Shown: positions 27,088-37,265, counted from the first letter of the stretch. The stretch is 64,000 nucleotides of DNA from Deltaproteobacteria bacterium (GCA_029547805.1 JAKPOP010000003.1:1-64000); one strand, 5' to 3'. Program-made: numbers and translations. The notes: generated by a model not told the origin, from the letters alone.

Positions 27088-27225
27088 CATGTCCTCCCGG
27101 ACGCCGTGGCGATTCTACCCTTGAGCCAGCGTCTGATGCTTGATCGCGCCGGAGGGGGCCTCCGAACTCGGAATGCCTCAGACCTTCCAGCGTCCGGCAG
27201 AGGAACGGTTCACGACGGCTTCCTT

Positions 27226-27231
27226 TATAAT
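27226..27231 (+). promoter_or_regulatory. Candidate -10 element (TATAAT)
   Basis: A perfect TATAAT lies 36 bp before the start at 27267. No good -35 hexamer stands at 16-18 bp, so the promoter may need an activator. Confidence 0.4.
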
Positions 27232-27266
27232 CTGCCGCGGAACCTGGGTCTGAGAGGTGGCGAGAC

Positions 27267-29666
27267 ATGTCCTGGAAGGCATTGCGTTGGATGACCCTCG
27301 GAGGACTGGCATGGATGGCGGCCTGCGAACTGCCGGGGGACGAGGGCCCGGCGTCAGGCGGTCCGGCGGGATTTCTGGATGACCGGGCCGCCGGGGCCCT
27401 GACGGTGGACCACGAGGCGGTCGTGCGCTTCCAGGGCGACTGGTCCGAGGTGACCACGGTGGCGCCCATCTACGCCGGGGGACGCCTGCGCCTGGAATAC
27501 GACCCGTCCCGGCTTCCCTGGTGCCGGGCGACCTACAACGGGATGCCGGCCTGGGGCATCACGGCCCGCTGGAAGGCCCTCCCGGGCGGCGTGATCCGCG
27601 ATGCGCCCCTGGCGGCCAACGGGGCCTGGATGCAGGCGGTGATCCAGGTCCCGGAGGACGCCACGGCACTGGAGGTCTGGTTCGTCAACACGGACCGCCA
27701 GGGCTGCCGGCAGGTCGATTCGGATTTCGAGGCGAACTACCGCTTCGAGACCACCCTGCCCTCCCCTCCGGTGGACCTGGTGTTCGGCCCCGACTGGACC
27801 GAGGAGGCCCGGGGCACCCTGCGCCAGGGAGGCATCGCCAGAATCCGCTATGCGCCGCAGCGCCTGACGGCCTGCAGGGCCACCGACGACGGGGCCCGGG
27901 CCTGGAACATCCTGGCCTCCTGGCGCTTCGCCCCCGGCGGCCAGACCGGGAGCGTCTCCCTCTACGAGGGGGACTTCTTTGGCGGCGACGCCGCGATCCG
28001 TCAGCCCCTGGTCCCCATCCCGGAGGACGCGACCTCGGTCTCCTTCTGGTTCGCCAATGCGGACCGCACCGGCTGCCAGGCCTGGGACAGCGACTACGGG
28101 CGCAACTACACCTTCCCCATCGCTCCCAGGGACGGGGCCCTCCGGGTGGGATGGGCCGGGGACTTCGACTTCGTGTGGTTCCACCGGGACCCGGCCTGGC
28201 ACCGGGGGGACGTGGACCCGGTCTGGTACTTCGATTCGATGGGCGGGGCCGAGGTGGCCACCTCGGTGGAGGTGCAGGTCTGGGCGCCAGGCATCACGGA
28301 CCGTGCGTATGGAAGCAACGACGAGGCCCGGCAGGCCGCCGAGGCGTTCCTGCGAGCCGAGGCGGTCACCGACGCGATCCCCGGGGCGGTCGAGGGGTTC
28401 GGGACCGTGCCGCTGGCCTTCCAGCGCAAGCAGGGCAACAACTTCGTCTATGCCTTCTCGCTGGTCTCGCTGCGGCGGGCCGTGGCCAGGGACGGGCTCT
28501 ATCGCTACTACGTCCGCTTCAGCGCCGACGAGGGGTCCTCCTGGCTCACCGCAGGCCGCGACGGGGACCGGATGCGACGGCTGGTGCTGGCCAGGACCCA
28601 GGAATGCGGGCTCTTCCCGGACCATCCCCCCGAGGGATGTCCAGTGGACCGGGTCGTCCAGTGGGCCGGCGACCTGGGGCGCATTGCGACCCATGCCTGC
28701 ACCTTCTCGATGGGCGTGCCGGACCCGGTGACCTTCTACAAATCGGGTCTGGGGCATGACTGCATGGCCCTCACGGTGGACGTGTACGTCCCGGGAGTCA
28801 CCGACGCCGGTGGGAACCCCGAGGCGATCCTGGCCGAGGTGGAGACGGACGTGGGCTTCTCCGGTGGCCCTCTGGCCACACCGGCCCGCTATCGGCTGGC
28901 CTTCCAGGGGAAGGAGGGCAACAACCACCGCTTCGCGTGGTGGGTCCAGGAGCACGTGGGGCGGGCGGACCGAGGCGACTACCGCTACCGCTTCCGGATC
29001 TCCGCCAATGGCGGCAAGACCTGGTATGTGCTGGGACGGCAGTCGGGGCCCGCGGACCCGACCTGGCGTACGCTGCGGATCCGGAACGACTCCTCCGACG
29101 GGGACCCGGTCTCGGTCTGTGACGGGGTCTGGCGCTTCGACGGGCCGACCAATGTCTTCTCCGCCTGCATGGACTACGAGACGCCCCCGTCCTACGACGC
29201 CCGGTACTGCGAGTTCTGGGCCAATGCCCTGGGCCGGGGGTCGATGAGCCACAATGGCGCCTCGGCATCGTGGATCGAGGCCTGGATCCGTGTCGGGCCC
29301 GTCGAGGGCACGCCCCGGAATGTCGGCCTGTGGGTCCGGGCCCGAGGCGATCAGGGCCCGTCCGAGGCCTTCGTGCTGGGGCGGGAGGTCGAGCCCGGGT
29401 ACTGGTTCACGGGGTATACCCATGCCCGGACGATTCCCGGCCAGGGGGGCTGGTCCCAGACCGTCGAGGCCTTCGCCTTCTTCATGGACGTGCAGCGCCC
29501 CGGCGGGGAGATGGTGCGGCTGTGGCAGAGCCGCCAGGGGACGAACTGGACCGTCGAGGAGAACTTCCGGGAGCCCGGGTTCGTGAAGGGCATCGGCGTC
29601 GGCCAGATCGAGTACTGCGTCGAGTCGGCGCCCGTGCTGCAACCGAAGCACGCCTGCGTTCCATGA
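27267..29666 (+). CDS. Secreted lipoprotein with repeated beta domains
   Basis: This 799-residue protein has a signal and lipobox LAWMAAC, with ribosome site GGTGGCGAG. Two similar ~130-residue units follow, each with a Trp and a Cys pair (RLPWCRATYNGMPAWGITA; RLTACRATDDGARAWNILA). Two larger units centre on FQRKQGNNFVYAFSLV and FQGKEGNNHRFAWWVQ, so the protein appears built by internal duplication. The first pair resembles an uncharacterised domain seen in myxobacterial exported proteins (possibly DUF6209; from memory, not searched). The function is unknown, perhaps extracellular binding. Confidence 0.8.
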   Translation: MSWKALRWMTLGGLAWMAACELPGDEGPASGGPAGFLDDRAAGALTVDHEAVVRFQGDWSEVTTVAPIYAGGRLRLEYDPSRLPWCRATYNGMPAWGITARWKALPGGVIRDAPLAANGAWMQAVIQVPEDATALEVWFVNTDRQGCRQVDSDFEANYRFETTLPSPPVDLVFGPDWTEEARGTLRQGGIARIRYAPQRLTACRATDDGARAWNILASWRFAPGGQTGSVSLYEGDFFGGDAAIRQPLVPIPEDATSVSFWFANADRTGCQAWDSDYGRNYTFPIAPRDGALRVGWAGDFDFVWFHRDPAWHRGDVDPVWYFDSMGGAEVATSVEVQVWAPGITDRAYGSNDEARQAAEAFLRAEAVTDAIPGAVEGFGTVPLAFQRKQGNNFVYAFSLVSLRRAVARDGLYRYYVRFSADEGSSWLTAGRDGDRMRRLVLARTQECGLFPDHPPEGCPVDRVVQWAGDLGRIATHACTFSMGVPDPVTFYKSGLGHDCMALTVDVYVPGVTDAGGNPEAILAEVETDVGFSGGPLATPARYRLAFQGKEGNNHRFAWWVQEHVGRADRGDYRYRFRISANGGKTWYVLGRQSGPADPTWRTLRIRNDSSDGDPVSVCDGVWRFDGPTNVFSACMDYETPPSYDARYCEFWANALGRGSMSHNGASASWIEAWIRVGPVEGTPRNVGLWVRARGDQGPSEAFVLGREVEPGYWFTGYTHARTIPGQGGWSQTVEAFAFFMDVQRPGGEMVRLWQSRQGTNWTVEENFREPGFVKGIGVGQIEYCVESAPVLQPKHACVP

Positions 29667-29702
29667 CGGAACCCGATCAGGTCCAGCAGGAGGGAGGAGG
29701 TC

Positions 29703-30968
29703 ATGGAAAGGGACTTCCGGTGGGGATGGGTGCTGGTCGTGGGACTGGTCGCGGGATGCGCCGGCGGATCCACGGAAGGCCCGGACGCCGCGACCGATGA
29801 CGGCACGGGTTCCGACGCGGTGGAGGCCAAGGACATCCGGCACGGGGACGGGCCCCCTCCAGACCTCCCGGCGGACCCTGGTCCCGATGGGACCGTTCCC
29901 GACGGGATGGACCCGGACCATGGGGCTGCCGGGGACCTTTCGGCGACGGACCTGGGGGGCGGTGAGGTGGACCTGGCGTCGTGGTGCGACCGTTGGACCG
30001 CCGCCTGGTGCGGCTTCCAGGTCCGGTGCGGCTGGAGGGCGTCGGCCAGTCTGGACGCATGCCGGGATGCCCTGGCGGCCGAGTGCCCCGGGCCCTGGCT
30101 CCCGGCCATCCAGGCCGAGGGAGGGCTGGCCTTCGACTCCGTGGCGGCGGCCTCGTGCCTCCAATCCCTCGCGGCCACCTCCTGCCAGGACTGGTGGGCG
30201 ACCTTCCGGGAGGCCCGGGACCCGTTCCCCGCCTGTGCCACGGTCCTCCGGGGACTCCGTTCCGTCGGCGAGGGCTGCTCCTGGACCATCGAGTGCCCGG
30301 ACCATGCCTGGTGCGACCTGTCGTCCTGTCCCGGTGGCTGCCGGGCCTTCGCTGCGGTTGGCGATCCCTGTGACCTGGATCGCCCCTGCGACCCCCTGGA
30401 GGCCTTCTGCCGCGAGGGGACGTGTGCCGCTCTGCCGGGGGTCGGGGACCCCTGCCCCGACGGCTGGTGCCTGTCACCCCTGGTCTGCGAGGGCGGCGTC
30501 TGCCAGGTCCCAGGCGGCCCCGGGGAGGCATGTCGTCCGGAGGAACCGGGATGCCTGCAGGGGCTGGTCTGCCGCGGCGATGGCGAGGGACGCTGCGACC
30601 CTCCCGGTGCGTCGGGGGACCCGTGCTTCCGGGCCGTCGAGTGCGCGGACCCGACGGGCAGGGACGTTCTCACCTGCGTGTCGGGGCGATGCCGGGAGGC
30701 CCCGGGACCGGGCGACCCCTGCCCGGATCTGGTCTGTGGGAACGCCTGGTGCGACAGCGGCGGCGAGGTCCCGACCTGCCGGGCCCTGCCGGCCGAGGGC
30801 GAGTCCTGCCTCCAGGGCATCCTCTGCGCCGAGGGGCTCTGGTGTCACCAGGGCCGCTGCGAGGTCAGCCTGACCGACGGGTCTCCCTGCGACGGCCCCT
30901 GGCAGTGTGCCTCCGGGCGATGCGTGGCCGGCCACTGCCGGTCCCCGGGGGCCCTCCCCTGCCCTTGA
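29703..30968 (+). CDS. Cys-rich lipoprotein
   Basis: This 421-residue protein has lipobox LVVGLVAGC, a long Asp/Pro/Gly linker (about residues 20-95), then a helical Cys-containing region. About ten short Cys-rich units follow, of the form G-x-x-C-x-x-G-x-C, such as GDPCPDGWCLSPLVCEGGVC. Such repeats resemble Dickkopf-type or EGF-like modules in myxobacterial surface proteins and imply many disulphides outside the cytoplasm. It starts 37 bp after the preceding lipoprotein gene with GGAGGAGGTC upstream, so the two are likely co-transcribed. Its role is unknown. Confidence 0.85.
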   Translation: MERDFRWGWVLVVGLVAGCAGGSTEGPDAATDDGTGSDAVEAKDIRHGDGPPPDLPADPGPDGTVPDGMDPDHGAAGDLSATDLGGGEVDLASWCDRWTAAWCGFQVRCGWRASASLDACRDALAAECPGPWLPAIQAEGGLAFDSVAAASCLQSLAATSCQDWWATFREARDPFPACATVLRGLRSVGEGCSWTIECPDHAWCDLSSCPGGCRAFAAVGDPCDLDRPCDPLEAFCREGTCAALPGVGDPCPDGWCLSPLVCEGGVCQVPGGPGEACRPEEPGCLQGLVCRGDGEGRCDPPGASGDPCFRAVECADPTGRDVLTCVSGRCREAPGPGDPCPDLVCGNAWCDSGGEVPTCRALPAEGESCLQGILCAEGLWCHQGRCEVSLTDGSPCDGPWQCASGRCVAGHCRSPGALPCP

Positions 30969-31040
30969 CCTGCCGGAAGGTCCCTTCGTTCCTGTTCATG
31001 GATTTTCGGGAATCGGTGTCTCGTCAGGCCGTAGACTCTG

Positions 31041-32123
31041 TCAGAAGCCCTCCGAATCGGAAGGCGGGAAATCGCTTGATGGCGTCCCAGTAGGGTTTGG
31101 CAAGGTCGCGGGATCAGACGAAGCACGGCGAGCGATGTCGAGGAACGGCAGGCACAGGGCCGCCAGCCCGTTCACAGCGATGGCCCGCAGAGTCAGAATC
31201 ACTTGAGTGGTCATACCAGTCGCCGGGTCGAGACCGAGGATGTCAAACAGAACATACCCTCCCGCCTCGGTGGTTCCCAGGCGGGAGGGCAGAACCGCAA
31301 TCAGGTAGCCCATGACCATGAAGCCGGTCCAGATCATGCCGACGGTGGCCAGATCGTAGGCTCGGTCCAGCAGGTACAGGACAATCCAGTAGGAAATCCA
31401 GGAAAAGATGCGACCGAGGACCTGCCATTTCAGGACAGCCCGCCATGCGCTGGGGTGTTCGCTGCGAAACTGCCGGACCAACCGGTCCATTTGCCTGGCA
31501 CGGGCCAGGATTTCCTCGGGGTTTGCAATCGGCAGGCGCAGAAGGCGCACCATTCGAGTAAAGAGTTGACCCATGCCCACAGTGATGAGGATTTTCATCG
31601 CAGCCCAGGGAAGGAACGAGAGGACCACCGCCGGGATCATCCACAAGGACACGGTTCGAAGCGATGGATCGCCAAATAGTAGGGCCGCCGCCAGCGAGAT
31701 GACCGCCGCCGTAGGCTTGGCCAGTTTGAAAGCGTAGTTCCAGATGATCGTCCCACTGACTGCATGTTCCGTGGGAACTCGTCGAGAGATCAACGCACCC
31801 TTGAGCACTTCCCCGGTCTCAAGTGGAATGAAGCGATTCACAAACGCGCCAGTCTGGTTGACGACGAAGAGATAGAAGCGGGAAATGGGAGCCGGGAGCA
31901 CCCTGCGGAAGGCCGCTGCATCTACCAGGGCCTCGAGGACTCCCAGGGTCATCAGCAAGATCGCACCCGGCCAGCCGAGACGATCCAAGTGGGTCTTGAT
32001 TCGGTCCCAGCCGATGCGGTCCAATAGCCAAAGCAGGCCCGCAACAGCAAGCAACAGGAACGAGAAGCGCCACACCGTTCTCCAGGGAGATCGCCTGCTG
32101 GCCGCCAGATTCCCCTGTCCCAT
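31041..32123 (-). CDS. Membrane protein of the lysylphosphatidylglycerol synthase TM/flippase-like family
   Basis: The start at 32123 is chosen because its ATG overlaps the upstream stop as TGATG; an ATG at 32129 is too close to the purine-rich site. The 360-residue protein has about eight membrane helices, with conserved-looking spots such as NQTGAFVNRFIPLETGEVLK and LPSRLGTTEAGGYVLFDILG. The family (COG0392-like) includes the flippase half of MprF and putative lipid-carrier transporters. Coupling to a CDP-alcohol phosphotransferase suggests it moves or modifies the lipid that enzyme makes. Confidence 0.83.
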   Translation of the reverse strand: MGQGNLAASRRSPWRTVWRFSFLLLAVAGLLWLLDRIGWDRIKTHLDRLGWPGAILLMTLGVLEALVDAAAFRRVLPAPISRFYLFVVNQTGAFVNRFIPLETGEVLKGALISRRVPTEHAVSGTIIWNYAFKLAKPTAAVISLAAALLFGDPSLRTVSLWMIPAVVLSFLPWAAMKILITVGMGQLFTRMVRLLRLPIANPEEILARARQMDRLVRQFRSEHPSAWRAVLKWQVLGRIFSWISYWIVLYLLDRAYDLATVGMIWTGFMVMGYLIAVLPSRLGTTEAGGYVLFDILGLDPATGMTTQVILTLRAIAVNGLAALCLPFLDIARRASSDPATLPNPTGTPSSDFPPSDSEGF

Positions 32124-33294
32124 CACCATTTTCCCCGTGCCACGAAGATGTGAATCAGCAGCAGGAGGAAGAACACGGCCGAGAGGGCTGTGAAGGCAAT
32201 CAGAAGCCAGGGGAGTGCTCCAATCACTGCGCCCAGGAGAATCAGCAGGAGGTAGGCGTCCCGTCCTGTCAGCGTCTTCAGCTCCGACCACCACGTGGTC
32301 GGCGGAGGAGGCTCGTCGGGGGCTCTGGGAGCGGGCGGAGTGTCGAACCACCAGTACAAGCCAATGCCATGAACCCATTTGCAGTGAAAGTTGGCCGCCC
32401 CATACAGGAATGTCGCCAGCCCGGAAAAGGCACCCAGCCATCGGGCACCGTTCCATGCCGGGCCCTCGGTCGAAGCGACGTGCATCCCGAGGGCCACCAG
32501 GAACAGCGCATTGACGACCTCATCCCAGGCACTGTCGTACCACTTGCCAAATTCGGTCTGCTGATACCGGATGCGGGCGACTTCTCCATCGCAGCCGTCG
32601 AGAATCGATGAAATCTGCATGAGAAGAGCCCCCAGAACTCCGTAGATCCAACCCGGAAAGGAGAGGATTCCGGCTGCGACGATTGCCATGAGACCAGCGA
32701 TCGTCGTGATCTGGTCTGGGGTCAGCGGGGTCTTGAGCAACCAGTAAGTCCATCGGGTGCTGAACCGACGGTTCACGTGACGCGCGATCAGTCCTCCCGG
32801 TCGCAGGCGCAGCCGTGCCAGCATGGACCGAGTGATCGCGTTCGCTTCCTGCTGGCTACGAGGCATGGGCCAGGAGCCGCCGGGGAGGTCCACAATGCGG
32901 TCAGCCTTGCATTTCCAGGGAAACCACCCTTCTCCGCTTTCGAAATCGGCCTGTCGCGGGGGGCGTCGGGTCCCCACAACATCGCCGGGACAGTTCGTCC
33001 CTGGTCGTCACGAAAGGACAGGCATTCCCGGTCTGCAACCCGTGTGGCGCCCAGGAAATTCAGTGCGTCGTAGTCTAGCACACAGCCAGCCTCCACAACC
33101 AGAATGGGACATTCCGAAGCAGGGACGCCTCCCTGAAGGTCCTCCTGTCGGACCAGCCGTGTCTGAATTCCTGACCGTTCCAGGCCCCGTGTCCACCGAT
33201 CGACAAGTCCCAGGCCGCCCACGTGATAGGGAGGGAGATTGTCTGAGACGATCAGCAAGGCCTCTCGCGCTGCCTGGCGAGCCGAAACTTCCAT
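32123..33294 (-). pseudogene. Bifunctional nucleotidyltransferase/CDP-alcohol phosphotransferase, split at a G6 run
   Basis: From an ATG at 33294 one frame gives a nucleotidyltransferase-like half (LLIVSDNLPPYHVGGLGLVD; ILVVEAGCVLDYDAL). The second frame carries the CDP-alcohol phosphotransferase half with the family motif DGCDGEVAR-x8-G-x3-D-x3-D. The frames meet at six Gs at 32958-32963 (plus strand); adding one base there joins them as PDAPP-RQADFES. Known fusions of this type make phosphoinositol-type lipids or solutes. Either the run is a sequencing error, the gene is phase-variable, or it is dead. Alone, the second half could start from a GTG near 32977. Confidence 0.8.
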
Positions 33295-33457
33295 GATGGA
33301 TGCATCCCTTGTCTTGCGCACAAAAAGCAGGTGGCACGTTAACGTGGATGGACGAGGATCGGAAGTCCCGATTTCAAGAAAGGCGAGGAATTTGCGGACG
33401 CCACGCCAGGATTCGCGGGAGAATCAGTCGGCCACCCCCATGCCTTTCCAGTGGGCA

Positions 33458-34870
33458 TCATGACCGGTGGACGTGGATGGGCAGCCCGCCGGCCGCCTCG
33501 GCGGCCTCCAGGGTCAGTTCCGAGAAGGTCGGGTGGGGATGGATCGTGCCGACCAGGTCCTCCAGCGTGGCCCCCATCTCCAGGGCCAGGGTCCCCTCGG
33601 CGATGAGTTCCGAGGCCATCGGGCTGACGATGGCCTGGCCCAGCACCCGGCCGGTCCGGGGGTCGTGGAGGACCTTCGAGAAGCCCTCGGTGTCGCCGGT
33701 GGTCCAGGCCCGGCCCAGGGCCGTCAGAGGAAAGCGGGCCACGGCGTACTCGATGCCCTCCCGGCGGGCCTCCTGCTCCGTCAGGCCGGTCCAGGCGACC
33801 TCGGGGTCCGTGAAGGCCGCCGCGGGGATGGCATGGTGGTCGAAGGCCGACGGCCGGCCGGCCAGCACCTCGGCGGCGACCTTGCCCTCCCGGGAGGCCT
33901 TGTGGGCCAGCATCGGCCCCGGGGTGATGTCCCCGATGGCCAGGATGTGCGGCACCGAGGTCCGCCGCTGCTCGTCCACGACGACGAACCCCCGGGCGTC
34001 CAGGACCACGCCGGCCCGGTCAAGGCCGATGTCGTCGGTGTTGGGACGTCGCCCCACGGCAACCAGCACCTGGTCGAAGTGCTCCTTCCGGGAACCGCCG
34101 GGCCCCTCCAGCGTCGCCTCGAAGCCGTCGCGGCCAGGGACGACCGTCGCGACGCGGGTCTTCAAGTGCACCGCCTCCAGAGTCCGGAGAAGACGCTTGT
34201 GAAGGACCCGGGAGATGTCCTCGTCCGCCCCCGGGACCAGGGTCTCGGCCATCTCGACCACGGTCACCCGGGACCCGATCCCCGCATAGATGGACCCGAT
34301 CTCCAGGCCGATGTAGCCTCCGCCGATCACCAGCAGGCGCCCGGGGACCTCCGGGACGTCCAGGGCCTCCCGCGAGGTCCAGGCCCCCTCGATCCCCGGG
34401 GGGATGACCGGCCGGGACCCGGTGGCCACGATGGCCTGGCGGAAGTCGATGCCCGCGAGGTCCCCCTCGACCAGGTCCAGGGAGTGGGGGCCCGTGAAGC
34501 GGGCCCGTCCGTGAATCACCTCGATGCCCCGTTGCCGCAACAGCCCGGCGACGCCCTGGCTCAGGCGGTCCACGATGCCGTCCTTCCAGGCCCGAAGGCG
34601 CCCCGGGTCCAGTTGCAGTCCCTGGACGGTGAGCCCGAAGTCCTGTCCGTGGCGTGCCGCCTCGGCGACCCCGACGGCGTGAATCAGGGCCTTGGACGGG
34701 ATGCAGCCCTCCAGCAGGCAGGTCCCGCCAGGGCGGTCCCGATCGTCCACCAGCACGACCTCCAGGCCCAGGTCCGCGGCCCGGATCGCTGCAACGTAGC
34801 CACCGGGGCCGCCCCCGACCACCACCAGTTGCGTCGCCTGTCGCAGGGATCCCATCACCATGGCCTTCAC
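33458..34870 (-). CDS. lpdA: Dihydrolipoyl dehydrogenase (E3)
   Basis: This 470-residue flavoprotein disulphide reductase reoxidises dihydrolipoamide with NAD+. It shows the FAD motif LVVVGGGPGGYVAAIRAADL, the redox-active cysteines in GGTCLLEGCIPSKAL, the NAD motif LLVIGGGYIGLEIGSIY, and the C-terminal active-site HAHPTFSE-type sequence (as IHPHPTFSELTLEAA). Its ATG overlaps the E2 stop by four bases (ATGA). It is the last gene of the dehydrogenase operon and may also serve other lipoyl complexes. Confidence 0.96.
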   Translation of the reverse strand: MKAMVMGSLRQATQLVVVGGGPGGYVAAIRAADLGLEVVLVDDRDRPGGTCLLEGCIPSKALIHAVGVAEAARHGQDFGLTVQGLQLDPGRLRAWKDGIVDRLSQGVAGLLRQRGIEVIHGRARFTGPHSLDLVEGDLAGIDFRQAIVATGSRPVIPPGIEGAWTSREALDVPEVPGRLLVIGGGYIGLEIGSIYAGIGSRVTVVEMAETLVPGADEDISRVLHKRLLRTLEAVHLKTRVATVVPGRDGFEATLEGPGGSRKEHFDQVLVAVGRRPNTDDIGLDRAGVVLDARGFVVVDEQRRTSVPHILAIGDITPGPMLAHKASREGKVAAEVLAGRPSAFDHHAIPAAAFTDPEVAWTGLTEQEARREGIEYAVARFPLTALGRAWTTGDTEGFSKVLHDPRTGRVLGQAIVSPMASELIAEGTLALEMGATLEDLVGTIHPHPTFSELTLEAAEAAGGLPIHVHRS

Positions 34871-36282
34871 CCCTCCACTGCCAGTCGCACCGGGTCCTGC
34901 AGCAGGTCCCGGACCAGGCCCAGGAACCGCGCTGCCTCGGCGCCGTCCGCAATCCGATGATCGAAGGACAGGGTCATCGGAAGCATCGTCCGGACGACCA
35001 CCTGCCCATCCCGAACGACCGGCCGTTCAATGGCCCGGCCCATGCCCAGTATGGCCGATTCCGGGTAGTGGATCGCCGGGACGAAGGAGGTGCCCCCCAG
35101 GACGCCGATGTTCGTGATCGTGAACGTCCCGCCCTGGAGTTCCTCGACCTGGATTCCACCCTCGCGGGCTCGTCGGGCCAGATCCTCGATCGCCGAGGCG
35201 ATCTCCGCGATGGGGCGTCGGTCGGCGTCCTTCAGGTTCGGGACGATCAGACCCCGGTCCGTGTCCACGGCGATGCCGACATGGAAGTAGCGCTTGAAGA
35301 CAATCTCTTCCCGGAAGGGGTCCAGACTGGCGTTGAAGACCGGGTGGCGCTTGAGGGCGATGGTCACCGCACGGACCGCGAAGGCCAGCAGGGTCAGGCG
35401 CGTGGCCTCGGGGCCCCGACGGGCGTTCTCCCGGCGACGGAATGCCTCCAGGTCCGTCACGTCCGCCTCGTCCATGTGGGCCACGTGGGGGATGAGAATC
35501 ATCGCGGTGACGGTGTTCCGGGCCACCTTGCGCCGGATGGATCGCACCGGCTCCCGGAGGACGTCGCCCCAGCGACCGAAGTCCGGCAATGGCTGGAGGT
35601 CCAGATAGGGGATGCCGCCACTTCCAGCCACGGGGACCGGCGCCGCAAGGACCTCCGGGTCCTCGGGTCGGGGAACCGCAGTGGCCAGCGCCGGAGTCGG
35701 GGCTGCCGCAACGGCCCGGACGTCCTCGGGCGTCACCCGGCCTCCGGGTCCACTGCCAGGGACCTGGCGGATGTCCACTCCCAGTTCCCGGGCCAGGCGG
35801 CGGGTGGCCGGAGCCGCCGCCACTCGGAGGACGCGGCCCGGGATGCCCAGGGGACCTCCCGTTCCGGGGCCGCCGCCGGGCCTGGGCAGCGGGAGATTCG
35901 CGGCTGCGACGGGGGGCGCCGGTTCGACCGGTCGGTGTTCCGATCGTTTCGCGGGAGCCGGAATGTCGGCCGATGCCTGGGCGGTTCCGACGGCCTCGTC
36001 CGTCCGCGAGGGGGGGACCGCCCCGGTACCGGGAGAGGTCGACGCGTCCCCCACGTCCAGCACCACGAGCACCTGTCCCACCCGGACCGTATCACCCTCC
36101 TGGGCCCGGAGTTCCACGACCCGACCACTCCTGGGCGACGGGATCGTCACCGCGGCCTTGTCGGTCTCCACATCGATCAGGGGCGCGTCCTCCGGGATGA
36201 CCTCCCCAGGTCGGACATGCCACCGGAGCACCTCGCCCTCGTGGATGCCTTCCCCGAGGTCCGGCAGTCGGAACTCGAACAT
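34867..36282 (-). CDS. Dihydrolipoamide acyltransferase (E2) of alpha-keto-acid dehydrogenase
   Basis: This 471-residue protein starts with one lipoyl domain (lysine in DVETDKAAVTIPSP near residue 42). A Pro/Ala-rich linker follows, then a peripheral subunit-binding domain (ATRRLARELGVDIRQVPGSG) and a catalytic acyltransferase domain ending in SFDHRIADGAEAARF with the active-site His. It is the core of the complex, taking the acyl group from E1 to CoA. Sequence does not firmly separate pyruvate from branched-chain substrates; the E1alpha/E1beta form fits both. Confidence 0.93.
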   Translation of the reverse strand: MFEFRLPDLGEGIHEGEVLRWHVRPGEVIPEDAPLIDVETDKAAVTIPSPRSGRVVELRAQEGDTVRVGQVLVVLDVGDASTSPGTGAVPPSRTDEAVGTAQASADIPAPAKRSEHRPVEPAPPVAAANLPLPRPGGGPGTGGPLGIPGRVLRVAAAPATRRLARELGVDIRQVPGSGPGGRVTPEDVRAVAAAPTPALATAVPRPEDPEVLAAPVPVAGSGGIPYLDLQPLPDFGRWGDVLREPVRSIRRKVARNTVTAMILIPHVAHMDEADVTDLEAFRRRENARRGPEATRLTLLAFAVRAVTIALKRHPVFNASLDPFREEIVFKRYFHVGIAVDTDRGLIVPNLKDADRRPIAEIASAIEDLARRAREGGIQVEELQGGTFTITNIGVLGGTSFVPAIHYPESAILGMGRAIERPVVRDGQVVVRTMLPMTLSFDHRIADGAEAARFLGLVRDLLQDPVRLAVEG

Positions 36283-36293
36283 CGTTCACCCCC

Positions 36294-37265
36294 TCACGGA
36301 TTCAGGGTCTTGCGGATCGCCTGCTGCACTCGGGCGCTGTCGGGAAGATAGAGGGATTCCCGGGCGAAATAGGGTGTGACCACATCGTAGCCCGTGACCC
36401 GCTGGATCGGCGCCTCCAGGTCCCAGAAGACCTCGTCCAGCACCGCCGCCACGACCTCCGACGAGGGCCCGAAGGCGCGGTAGCCCTCCTGGACCACCAC
36501 CAGGCGTCCTGTCTTCCGGACCGATGTGGCGATGGTCGCCACGTCCATCGGATGCAGGGTCAGCAGGTCGACGACCTCCACCGAGGCCTCCCCGGCAAGG
36601 TTCTCGACGGCCTCCAGGACCGGCCGCATCATGGCGCCCCAGGACACGACCGTGACGTCGGTCCCGGGTCGGACCACCTGCGCCTGGCCAATCACGCCCA
36701 CTTCCTCCTCGTCGGGGACCTCCTCCTTGAAGGCCCGGTAGGACCGCTTGGGCTCCAGGAACACCACCGGGTCCGGGTCCCGGATCGCCGCCACCAGCAG
36801 GCTCCGGGCGTTCCGGGGCCCCGAGGGGATCACGACCTTGACCCCCGGCAGGGCGTAGAGGGCCTCCCGGGCCTCGCTGTGGTGTTCCAGGGCCCGGACG
36901 CCCCCTCCGTAGGGAAACCGAAGGACCAGCGGCACGGTCCATCGCCCACGGGATCGGGACCGATAGCGGGAGACGTTGCCTTCCAGTTGAGCCATCGCGT
37001 TGAAGGTGAAGCCGTCGAACTGGATCTCGGCGACGGGCTTCAGTCCTCCGATGGCCATGCCCATGGCCGACCCCAGGATCCCCGATTCCACGAGCGGCGT
37101 GTCCAGCACCCGGTCCCCGCCGAAGCGGGCGTGAAGTCCGTCCGTGACTCGGAAGACGCCACCGTTGATCCCGACGTCCTGCCCCAGGACGATGACCGAC
37201 GGGTCCCGCTCCATCTCCTGTCGCAGAGCCAGGTTCAGGGCCTCCACCATGTTTCGTTTCGCCAT
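36294..37265 (-). CDS. Alpha-keto-acid dehydrogenase E1 component beta subunit
   Basis: This 323-residue transketolase-like protein has VIVLGQDVGINGGVFRVTDG and FPYGGGVRALEHHSEAREAL, typical of E1beta of pyruvate or branched-chain dehydrogenase. It forms an alpha2beta2 enzyme with the upstream gene, whose stop is one base from its ATG. The C-terminal domain (VVVQEGYRAFGPSSEVVA) belongs to the same family. Confidence 0.94.
   Translation of the reverse strand: MAKRNMVEALNLALRQEMERDPSVIVLGQDVGINGGVFRVTDGLHARFGGDRVLDTPLVESGILGSAMGMAIGGLKPVAEIQFDGFTFNAMAQLEGNVSRYRSRSRGRWTVPLVLRFPYGGGVRALEHHSEAREALYALPGVKVVIPSGPRNARSLLVAAIRDPDPVVFLEPKRSYRAFKEEVPDEEEVGVIGQAQVVRPGTDVTVVSWGAMMRPVLEAVENLAGEASVEVVDLLTLHPMDVATIATSVRKTGRLVVVQEGYRAFGPSSEVVAAVLDEVFWDLEAPIQRVTGYDVVTPYFARESLYLPDSARVQQAIRKTLNP

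Noticed and set aside
27354-30305. 983-codon minus-strand open frame
   Set aside because: Antisense to two lipoprotein genes with clear signals, lipoboxes and ribosome sites.
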